64,000 nt of DNA from Apteryx mantelli (taxonomy: Eukaryota > Chordata > Aves > Apterygiformes > Apterygidae): NCBI RefSeq assembly GCF_036417845.1, contig NC_089979.1, positions 119,135,415-119,199,414 of the forward strand. The letters run 5' to 3'. The stretch's first letter is position 1, and every line of letters begins with the position of its first letter. Shown piece by piece: positions 39,501-51,500 of the stretch. Position numbers and translations under genes: made by a program. A model generated the notes under the pieces. The model did no database searches. It was not told where the DNA came from and saw nothing but the letters and a program-made list of their open reading frames with translations.

Positions 39501-42500
39501 TTCACCTTCCAAAAGGCTGTGCCTATACACACTAAGTGCTCTTATGAAGCCAGTTCACTAGTTTCAGTCTAGCTACTATTAATTCATTTCAAACAGTTGC
39601 ACCAAGGAACAGAGTAGCCAGTTCCGTGTTTTTGATTAAGTCATGTTCCCTCTGTTCCTCAGGTACTTCCTGGACACCGTTGAAGCATCTGTTACTACAC
39701 TTCTTCACCTGCTCCTCCCTTTTTCTTCTGTACCAAAGATTTCAATTCCTCCTCTGCAGAAGGCGCTCTCCTCCGTTTTTGTTTAGATGAGACAGGAAAT
39801 GCATACTTTGGTCAATGCAGCAATGACCATTCATACAGTGCCTATAATTAGTTAGGGTGCAAGAGTAGTCAGCTTTGGACACTGAAAGCCAGCTTAATTA
39901 TATCTGATTCTGCAACTTTTTAATTGCAGAATACAAACATTTAAGGTATTTTGGTTGCCTTTATAAAACAGTATATATGCCTCTCAAATAAAATCAAGTT
40001 GGAGGAACTAGAAATGAGAGGAATCATTTGGGGTTTGTTATAATCCACCAATGTGGCTAATGCATTTCCTTACGCTACTGCTTTACATTTCCTCCACAGG
40101 GGAACTCTGGCGTAGCTGCACTCTTGGCCATGATGGGAAACCCTTACCTTGGAGTGACTCGTGTGAGTTCATCGGAAGGGTGCAGAATGCGGCAGGTGGT
40201 GAAGGTGAAGGTGGAGTTGGTTTGTGACATGCACTTCCCAGGATGAGGTACTAAATTAAGAAAAAAGCAAATTCTTTGCATTTTGCACAGAAAAGAAAAA
40301 AAACAAACTTCTGTGTGTTGGTATGACAGATGCAAAAAGTCATGAGGTACCTCAGACAGGATCAATGCAAGAAAAACAAAATGCATAAGCGTTATAGTGT
40401 TCTAAGAGATTACTTGTTCTCCAAATAAACAAATCTAGGACTCCAAGGCCAGCGCTAAAAAGCTACGCTGAAACTTCCCAACCACTAACATTGCAAGCAA
40501 GTCTTGCTCCAAACAGCTTTAAACAAGACAGTGCTTGAAATGCTAGTTCTCATCTAAACTAGAAGCTTTCATCAGTGGGAAGTTACAACAAATGTTTGCT
40601 AGTACCAGCTCAGGAGCACTAAGATTTTCTGAATGCTCATGCATTTCAGGTTTTAGATTGATCCACAAAAAGGCATCCCCATTACTTTTCTTTTCAGTAA
40701 TGGATCCAGCTTGCTAATGCTATAGGAACATACAATGAAGAGCTGGGTGTGAGGGATATGCATAATGCTATTTCTCTAACTATTTGGCTTTTCACATCCA
40801 CAATAAGGAACTGGTAGTTGTTTGGATCCACTACTGTACATCTGTGACAATTCTTTTGTGCAAGTGTTTTTAAGGTTGTTTAAGAATGTATGTCCTCAGC
40901 TACATTATATAGCAATTTTTGAATATTTGTGAATAGTTTCTGAATATTTGTGAAGAGTCCCACAAATGCAGCAGTAAAGATGCTATTCTGTCAGATTATC
41001 AGTAATCTGGGAAAGAAGCAATACAGTTCAATTTAAAACAAAAACAAACCAAAGCACTTAAGCCAATTTCTTTTTTCTCTGTTGTGATACTTTTGTGGAT
41101 ATATTAATTTGCTGTACAATGCAGCTGTGGCCACTGCAAAATAATTAGAAAATTTAAGAGCCATGCATCTGAAAAGCTGACTGAAAAAAACACCGAGTTA
41201 AATATCATATCAAAGATATCATGATTGCATAGGTTACCTTACTTTATAACCAAAATTTGCTGTGATCAAAAGACATGCACAATAAAAACTGTGTGCAACT
41301 CCCTCCCCCTCAGTTCTGCCCAACCCTCTGAGCCATTCCCTGAATAAGCCACATTTTAATACCACAATACACAACTATTAACACATTGCAAAGGACAGAC
41401 AGACAGACCAGCTGGACCAGACACCATTCTGAACTTCCAGAGACGCTTAGCAGAAGCAAGGCAAGTCTTAATTGTGGCTGTGTTCCCTTTTTCATATAAA
41501 AAGTATCACAGCTCAAAAATAGCATGTGCAGTTAGGTAGTCCTTTAAGGACACAGCAGATCAGCAGTGTGTAGAGCATGGGGAGTGTAAACAGTGGAAGC
41601 AGAAGAAGTGGCTTAGCAAACAATGTGTGACCTGAGATAACTTGTCCATCCAGTCAGTACTAGGGATGTACTGCTATACATTAAAGAAGGATATTAAAAA
41701 ACAAAAACAAAAAACCCAAAACACCCACACTGGAGTGTCATGTTAACACACTCAAATGTCAGCACAGCATAACATAACAATAAGCTCTACTTCACCTCCA
41801 GAGACGGTAATTATGCTTCAGGAATCCAGCTGCTTTAGAGATTAGTGTGAACAATATAAAAGCTATTACAAGGGAGCACAGCCTAGCAATCATGATTCTC
41901 TCCATATTGTAGAGAGTTAAAACAAAATCTGGAGAAAAAGCTCAGATAACTGGACATGAAAAAAAATGGTTATTTAGAAAAAAAACAAAGGACTTAGACA
42001 TAACTAAGTAGAAACAAAGCAATTCTCCCTGGATGATGAATAGAGAACAGAGTAAAGCAATGCTAGCTTAGGACTGCAAGCTCAACCCAAAGAAGCACAT
42101 AGCTGTAATATAGAAACTGCATTTCCCCAGTTTGTAATATTCATTGGACATTCGCTCAGATTGGAAACAGGCACACTGAAGATATACAGCTGCATTAGCA
42201 AAAGCAAGACTCATTGCCATTAATGAATCAGAGATAGGAGAAGGCTGCTAAAAGTAGAGAAGTCATTGATCCTAGTAAGAGGAGACAAATTAAAGTGATC
42301 AAAAAAAAAAAAAAAAAAAAATCAATTTCCAAAGATGTATTCCACCCTCAAATACCACTAAGAAAGTCCTGTACCAGCTTCATCCTCCTTCAGTCAACAA
42401 TGGGGTGTATCATATTGCTGTTGCATTTTCCATCCTTTGGACACAATACAAAGACAGCGAGAACCTGTTGCTGTAAACGAACAAAGTTCATAAAATGGAA

Positions 42501-45500
42501 ACAAAATGATTCATTCCTAACTGAACAATTTTACATAAGAATGATCAAATCCTGAAATGGTATAAACTGGTGAAGAAGTAGTATGTAAGTTTATAACAAC
42601 AGAGACTATCTTCACATGTACAGCAAACCATTGTTTTAAATATAAAACTGAGTGATGAAGAAAACCAGTGCAGAGTTTAAGGGGAAAATCCTTTTCAGTA
42701 AACAAAGCTTATCTTTCCAGTAAAGATCTGCAATACCGATGGCTAAAAGACTATCTGCAGAACCCTTCTTCCATCTGCTTTACACAGATTTGACTATAGG
42801 AAGATCTGTTCCATGTGCCCATGGGTGTAAACAAATACTTTTTATTATACCCTTTTTTTCAAACAAGTGGATGATTAACAATGAAGCTTCATATCTGCAT
42901 GAAAAACAATTTGTACATAATGCAATGTTTTACAAAGTGTACAGAAACATCATGCAATTTTATGCGTCAGGAATCCACAAACTAAACTCTAGATGGATTT
43001 TCCCCCTAGATTAAAAAATCAAACTAAACTTTCTTTATCTTTTTAAACTCTCTCAATCAGTTCTTAGGCATTTTGGGAAAAAAAGCAAACATAGCCAAAA
43101 GAGAGTCTTCTATGCACACAACATGTTGTAAAAACATGTTGTGAAATACTGCAAAATAGACAGGTACTGTTCAAGAAGCTGACTGCAGAGAGCTCCATCT
43201 TCTGGCCAAGCGGAGCCCTTCCCTACTCAAAGCACAAAGCTGATTTTACAAAGCTCAGAGCTGTTTCAGGTCCAGCTTGAGTACTCAGAGCTTACAGAGG
43301 TCCATTCTGCTTGGTGCCGGCACTTGGGACACATCCTTCTGTTCAGGGAATCCTCAAAAGAAAAACCTGGACCTGGGTTTTCAATCAGCTTGTGCAGAGA
43401 ATAGTTCAAAGGTAGAGTAGATAGACTAATGGCCTGTCCCATCCACAAAAAGGTAGCAGACAAATTGAATTTGAGGACGGTCTGTAAGAGGTAGTTATAC
43501 TAAAATGGCATTAACTTTTGCAACATTGGGTCCAGACTAATTCTCTGTTAGGTGAATAGTGAGGATGCAGAGAGCTGAAAGTGGCCAGTAAATCTCTGCA
43601 TTATATAAACACCTGTTTGTCAAATACAGAGTTATATCAATAAAAACTTAAAAAAAAAAATCAAAAATCTTCAGAGTATGACTTGATCTAGAGTGGCGCA
43701 AGAATCAGGTTTTATTCCAATTTTGAAGCAAGCCACTCTGCTCATCATTTCTTTTGCATGTTTTAACAAAAGGAAGAGACCTAGTTCCCTGGTCCTTTGT
43801 AAGAGAGACAAGTGGGATTTGTGCACCCCTTTAGCATGGGCTCGTTAGCCCAGGGTGAAGTGATAGTTGGGCCATGGAGTTCTTAGACAAACAGATGGTA
43901 TTTTAAAGAGTCAGAAGTTTATTTTATTGCTCTATAGAAAAAAAAAAATCTCTGCCTGCTTTGAAAGAAGGTATTTTCCTCCAGTGGTATCATTTGGGAT
44001 ACAGGCTACAGACTTCACTTTTGGCATTTCTGTGCCACCAACTCCATTCTCAGGTAAGGTAAAATTACCGAAAACCAGGTGGCAAAAACATGCCATGAAA
44101 GTACACAAGGCAGGACAAGATTGCTGCTTCACCTACTTGCTAAATTCAGCAAAGTTCACCCCTTCCAGTTGACAGAAGGTGAAAACGTTGATACCCAGTG
44201 CTACCTGCACTGAACACTCTTGGCTGGCAGAGCAGGGAGAATACGGGATATGCTGGAGCCGATGCATGTATGGCATATTATCTTAAATACCTTCTGAATT
44301 GTAAACAAAGAATGTCTATAGTAAGGTACTTCACATGGGTAAGAAACATGCAAGCTGCAAAGCTGAGCTGATTTGACTGAAAGCCAACACAGTTAAAAAC
44401 CTATTTAAGTACTCAACACTAAGCATTCAAACAGCCTACGCCGGGCTAGGGCTGTATTTATGTCTTCCATCACCTTTTCGTAGCAGTGAGCAGTAATGTT
44501 CAGAGAAGAAAAGCAGATAAAGAGGTTAACTACTAAAACAAAAGAGATGTGTGATACACAATAGCTGTAAAATGCAAGTATGGCGCTATCCTGAAGTGGT
44601 GTAGGTGCCTCCTGAAAGAAACGTTCTTCCAACGGTGGAACTGAACGCTCAGAACCTCCCAGAAGCCATATTTCCACGCCAGGAATACTACTTTTACGTT
44701 CCTTAAACAAGTGACAGTGACATTCTTTTCTGAAGATCTACATTTCTGGACTTTCCATTTATTTTGCCTTTCGGAACTGCAAGAAATTAAAAACTGAACA
44801 AAGGCAAGTATTCTTTGGATAGGATTTTCTTAGCTTTCTTTTGGCTGAGGTATGCTTGTCATATGCATACAATTATGAGGTACAGATGTGAAAAAAATAT
44901 AATTTTATGCAGACTAGGATACCTGCATCAAAAGTCTAACATTTTAACATGCATAGATCTCAAATGCTAACAAACAGTTTTCTCTTAAAGAAATAATTAG
45001 TGTGAAATATTCATACCATATTTAAAAAAAGATATATTTAAATATGCATCAGTACCTTAGTTCTAAGACGATTTACAAAATTTATTACTTTTCTGTACAA
45101 TGATAACCTCTTAAAAGCATATGTAGTAATCCCGCTAAAAAACAACTCAGACTTAAGGCATTCATTATGTGTTTTCATAATTCTAGGCATTTATTTGGAA
45201 AGACCTCCATGTCACTGTTAAGGTCTAAAAATGAAGTAAGGAGGGCTGATCCTGTAAATCCATGTAAACATCTTCCATTGAAAGCAAAACAATCAGTCAA
45301 TGGAATTAATAAGCACAAGTGCTGAAGGATCACTTCCTGTACCCAATTAAGCATATCCTGAATTTTAATTAAACATAACCCTTTTAGCTTCAAAATGGCT
45401 TTGCAATTTGTGTTTGTTTGCATAAAGAAATGTGCACCTGAAAGATAATGAATTAGAAAATAGACTCTATACAGTTTTATGATATACTAGAATTTGTTTT

Positions 45501-48500
45501 AAAGAATAAAAATATATATTGAGGTGACTAAAAATCTGTGCTTCAACAGTTACCTGTCCTAGATGATATTAACAGAGCTGTGTCCTATAACTTCTTCACC
45601 ATTCCAATTACTCTGAAAGTCTCCATTCAAGTGACATAAAAATTTCTGGGTGTTAGCTGGAATGACAATTCTGGAATTTACAATCCCCAGTCAGGCTACT
45701 GAGCCCACACACAATTTGGTGGTTTACATAGCTCCAGCAGACCAATTGCAGGTCATAAATTATGTTTGTGTTAATTTCTTCCAAATTTGTTCAGTGCCAT
45801 AATTGGGATATAATCTGAATATATGTTGAAGAAGTCACTTGACATATCAATGCATACTACTGTTCTTAACTTTGGAACAGAAAAAATTAAGGATCATATT
45901 TTTTTCCTACCTAGAAAACAGAGCAATTCAACAGAATGATTTCTGACCATCACTCAGCAAGAAACAACTGGTACTCTGTTCTGAATGTATGTATTTTGGC
46001 TGCAAGAGATCTTTGTCACTACTAGCAATGTTTGCTTCCCTGGATCTAGTCATTAAAAAGACTTTTCTTAGGGCTCATCTCAAATTTGCATAGAGCAGCG
46101 CCTGTATACACCCCCAAAATGGCAATAAGAATAGCACCTCATGGTACTCTGCCCAAGAACACCTTCCTTGCAAAAAGGGTAAGAGAAAACCTTCAAAGCA
46201 TACAGATCAAATGATGCAGGCACCTACCCGAAAGATTAAGATGATGTACACCTGCTGGGAATGATCCTTGAAGGCACTGCATTTCCAATAATGTTTTGTT
46301 CTCACATTAGAAGAGCTGTACTTATAGCCTGGCAGACTCTATGGTCTGCCAAAAGCAACTGTAGGGAGATACTTTCTGGTTTTTATGAACCTCCAACTAG
46401 AATTTTCACAGTGGAGCTATCCTTCATTATAAAGAAAAACACTACCACTAAACATTTTACTTAAAGTATTTTTCCTATTCTTTTTTTGTTTTATTTTACT
46501 TGCACACTCCCCAGCAAGACCTTATTCTGTACAAAGCCTGGAATCGCCATAAGATCACACAAGTGACAAGGTCACAGTCTTGCGCTTGTGACAGTGCTCT
46601 ACAGAAACACATGTCCGTACGCCCAGCGGCACCCGCACGGAGGCGCACCCCTCCCTGCACGGCATTTCCTAGCAAGAAAGCAAGGAGAGGCAAAAAGAAT
46701 GCTGAGGCGGTGTTTCAGAAGGAGCAGGGGTTGCACAACATTTAAATACAAAATAACTTCAAAAGCTAACCAAACACCGTCTGATCTCATAAATTCTTCT
46801 GCAGCGGAAAGGCTGTGGATTCTAAGCAGTACTACCACATTAAGTGCCTATGCTAAAAACATCCACAGTACCTCCTCCATGTATACCACCTGACAAATTG
46901 CTTCAACAAAAAGCAGATATGGCAGGATCTTTACCTCTTCAAGCAAGGCAACCAATAACATTGTGGTGGCACATGGATGCTCTTAAATCCTATGCAGCTG
47001 GGCCATTTGGAGAAAGGGTAAAGGTTGGGAAATTGAAGTTTTAGGTGGACTGATTTATTCTACACATAAGTTATTCATTTTGACAAATTTCTGTATTCCC
47101 ATAATGTACCAAAATCATTCAGTAAGCAATACAAGCTGAAATGAGATTACTAGCAGGACAGTTTTGTAGATTTCTAGCTACTTGCTAATTTCTAAGGTAG
47201 CAAATAGGCTTAGAAAGCTGGTCTGAGATAACTGGAGTTCTCCCAGGCAGTATCAGGAGGAGCTAGGAAGTAACCTGTTCTACAGCGACCTGTATCCAGA
47301 TTGTAGTGGAAGAAGAAATGGAGGGGAATACAAGTCGTTCTTGCCAATTTGTAATCCAGGGTGGGTCTAAATTTGTTTTTCTGCTCCAAACAAAGAATTC
47401 TCCCAAATCATTACCTGTTATCATTATCTTTCTACTCTGTTCTTTAAAAAAAAGTATACATACACACAGATACATATATATGTGCATATATATGTGTGTG
47501 TATATATAAAGTCCATGATAATAAAGTTTCACAACTTTTAACAGGTTCTTGTGCTTACTGTCTTTATAATGAGGAAATTCTTCCCCCAAGATGTAACCCA
47601 GATAGCCTTTTTTTGTGCTGTTATTCTATCCTGAGTACATGAAGAACTGCTTGTTCCCTTTCTCTCTGCAGCAACACATTTTAAAAATACATGATATCTT
47701 CTCTTGAATCTTTTCTTCTGTAGACCAAAAGAGAAAAGACAGATATTTTGGTCTTTGATCATAATCCATGTTTTCTAGACCTCCAGCTTTTCTTGCTATT
47801 GTTATTTGGACTCTTTGAATGGTAAACACCTTGACAATATCCCAAACTGCACAGAACTGTAGCTGAAGCCTTATTTATTTCCACATTAATTTAAAAAAAT
47901 CACAGAATCACAGAATCGCTGAGGTTGGAAGGGACCTCTGGAGATCATCTAGTCCAACCCCCCTGCTCAAGCAGGGTCACCTAGAGCACATTGCACAGGA
48001 CTGCATCCAGGCGCGTTTTGAATATCTCCAGAGAAGGAGACTCCACCACCTCTCTGGGCAACCTGTTCCAGTGCTCTGTCACCCTCACAGTGAAAAAGTT
48101 TTTCCTCATGTTCAGATGGAAGTGTCTGTGTTTCAGTTTGTGCCCATTGCCTCACGTCCTGTCGCTCGGCACCACTGAAAAGAGTCTGGTCCCATCCTCT
48201 CGACACCCTCCCTTCAGATACTTGTACACGTTGATAAGATCTCCTCTCAGCCTTCTCTTCTCCAAGCTAAACAGGCCCAGCTCTCTCAGTCTTTCCTCAC
48301 AAGAGAGATGCTCCAGTCCCCTAATCATCTTTGTAGCCCTTCGCTGGACTTGCTCCAGTAGTGCCACATCCCTCTTGTACTGGGGAGCCCAGAACTGGAC
48401 GCAGTACTCCAGATGTGGCCTCACCAGGGCTGAGTAGAGGGGCAGGATCACCCCCCTCGACCTGCTGGCAACAGTCTTCCTGATGCACCCCAGGATACCA

Positions 48501-51500
48501 TTGGCCTTCTTGGCCACAAGGGCACATTGCTGCCTCATGCTTAACTTGCTGTCCACCAGCGCTCCCAGGTCCTTCTCTGCAGAGCTGCTTTCCAGCAGGT
48601 CAACCCCCAACCTGTCCTGGTGCAGGGGGTTATTCCTCCCTAGGTGCAGGACCCTGCACTTGCCTTTGTTGAACTTCATGAGGTTCCTCTCTGCCCACCT
48701 CTCCAGCCTGTCCAGGTCTCTCTGAATGGCAGCACAGCCCTCTGGCGTATCAGCCACTCCTCCCAGTTTTGTATCATCAGCAAACTTGCTGAGGGTGCAC
48801 TCTGTCCCTTCATCCAGGTCATTGATGAAGAAGTTGAACAAGACTGGACCCAGGACTGACCCCTGGGGGACACCGCTAGCTACAGGCCTCCAACTAGACT
48901 CTGTGCCACTGATCACAACTCTCTGAGCTCTGCCATTCAGCCAGTTCTCAATCCACCTCACTGTCCACTCATCTAGCCCACACTTCCTGAGCTTGTCTAT
49001 GAGGATGTTATGGGAGACAGTGTCAAAAGCCTTGCTGAAGTCAAGGTAGACAACATCCACTGCTCTCCCCTCATCTACCCAGCCAGTCATTCCATCAGAG
49101 AAGGCTATCAGATTGGTTAGGCATGATTTCCCCTTGGTGAAGCCATGCTGACTACTCCTGATCACCTTCTTTTCTTCCACATGCTTGGAGAAGGCTTCCA
49201 GGATGAGCTGCTCCATCACCTTTCCAGGGATGCAGGTGAGGCTGACTGGCCTGTAGTTCCCTGGGTCCTCCTTCTTGCCCTTTTTGAAGACTGGGGTGAC
49301 ATTGGCTTTCTTCCAGTCTTCAGGCACCTCTCCTGTCCTCCATGACCTTTCAAAGATGATGGAGAGTGGCTTAGCAATAATGTCCGCCAGCTCCCTCAGC
49401 ACTCATGGGTGCATCCCATCAGGGCCCATGGATTTGTGGGTGTCAAGTTTGCTTAAATGATCTCTAACCCGATCCTCCTCCACCAAGGGAAAGTCTTCCT
49501 TTCTCCAGACTTTCTCCCTTGTCTCCAGGATCTGGGGTTCCTGAGGGCTGGCCTGAGCAGTAAAGACTGAAGCAAAGGCGGCATTCAGTAACTCTGCCTT
49601 CTCTGCATCCTTTGTCACCAGGGCACCCACCCCATTCAGCAAAGGGCCCACATTTTCCTTGGTCTTCCTCTTGCTGCTGATGTATTTGAAGAAGCCCTTC
49701 TTGCTGTCCTTGACATGCCTTGCCAGATTTAATTCCAAACGGGCCTTAGCCTTCCTCGTCGCATCCCTGCATACTAGCTAGTATCATCGTTATTTCTGGA
49801 CAATAGATTTCATAGGCTAAAATAATTTTTTGCAATGGAACAGGAAGTTGAAAGGTTTGGAAGAAATTTAATCTTACTATAACTGGCTGCAAGCAGTAGC
49901 TTGTTTTCAAAAGCTTAGAGCACTGAATTGCTACTCTTTAGTGAGAGCTGAGGATACTCTGAACTTCGCAGAAGGAACAAAGAAATATTATTGCCTAGCC
50001 CTGTGACATCATCTAATTTTCTGAAGACCAGGCAAATAAGTTATAATTTATTTCAGAAAAAGGAGGGGGAGGGAAGTGTCCTCATTTAAAGTAGCTACAT
50101 ATAAATATGAAATCTGAAAGAAAGGGGAGTTCTGATAGCTTTTTGATTCTGGACTACAGTTTTTCACCTATGGCAAATCTTATCGAAGACTAGTGCTCTT
50201 ATAAAGGTTATTGAACAAACAAAAAGCCCAAAACACATCTACAGTCTGAGCATCTGCAGCCTCATACTATAATGGACTGCAAAAATCAGTTCAGAGTATC
50301 TAACACACCATGCAGTAGTGAGTCATTTGAAAATACTCAAGTCTTAACATGGTATAAATATAAAGGACAGAAATTAAGAATACTGTAGTGGATGGGAGAT
50401 GAGGGAAATGTCATTATTCTCCACGTAAAGACATGCTTTAAATTCTTTATATCCACTGAGTTTATCTCATTGAGAATTTAAAAACAGGTAACTAGCTGAG
50501 GTAACTGCATTCAACCTGCAGAACTGCTTTGCTTGATTTTCAAGGCACTTCTATTTGTTTCAACAAAGCCAACTTAGATGCACCTTTTGTCATTATTTTG
50601 CCTCTGCTTTTTTCCAAAGCACAGAAGCTAAAGCATGGCATCATCCCTCATGAACAGTCAGGAAAATATCTGTGCTATAAACATACAAAATATATACAGC
50701 CTATACATTATACACACTGAAGAGTGTGCACTGAATACACATACAAGCCCCATACATGCCAGCACAAGGCTTTGTGAATGAACCACTTCCTTTTAGCAGC
50801 CTTCTCTTATCAAAATAGAGTAAATTATTGACCACAAATGCTGTTACCAAAAAAAAAAAAAAAAAATCAAATTGAAAGATTATTAAAGAAAGGATTTTTG
50901 AGCTAATGTTAGAATGGTTATGTTCTAACCATTGCACGCATTAACGTGCAGATGCTACACACAAAGCAATACTATGGATGCTGTTCTGGAGAGATGTGAG
51001 AATGTCCCAGTAATCGAAATCCTGTAAAGATGTCAGTTTTACTGGACTTAACGAGTTTCCCTCACCAGACCCCTCATCATCGTCAGTCGCGGACTCCTGC
51101 ATCTCCTCTGTGAAAGCCTGAGATTGGCTGGGGTTATTCTTGCTGTCTGAAACAGTCACTTGTGCTTGTGACCTCTCACCTGAGGTCTCTGTGTGCTGAA
51201 CTGGCGTCGAGGTAGTTAGGCCCTTGTAAGAAATGTCACCTGTCTCATCTTCCTCATAGTCATTAAGGCAGTACACTTCATCCAGGTCGAGATCCAGGGT
51301 CCTGAAGCCCTTAGTGACAACCCCGGGCCTCGGGTCCAGTATCCCACCCAGGTGAGGCTGAGCCAGCTGCTGCCAGTGGTGCAAAGTGGCAGAACCTTGA
51401 AAGGGAACAGAAAGAGAACCAAAATAAATCAGCAAGCAATCCCAGATCCAAAAGGTAGAAAATCTATTTAAGCAGAAATTTATTTATGCAGAAATCCAAA

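Larger units (their letters stand above)
40251..51179 (-). other. TRAK1: TRAK1 intron hosting a CR1 element
   Basis: This intron is about 10.9 kb for the long isoform. It holds the alternative coding extension at its 5' end (50941-51179), the CR1 copy (about 47.90-49.77 kb), a TA/CA/TG microsatellite (47453-47508), A21 at 42301-42321 and A18 at 50849-50866. A 21-base two-copy repeat (TGAATATTTGTGAA...) lies at 40920-40961. A small CpG-containing patch sits at about 46.60-46.70 kb. No other gene is recognised. Confidence 0.8.

Noticed and set aside
48483-49460. Plus-strand frames across the CR1 element
   Set aside because: They are antisense shadows of the CR1 reverse-transcriptase frame.
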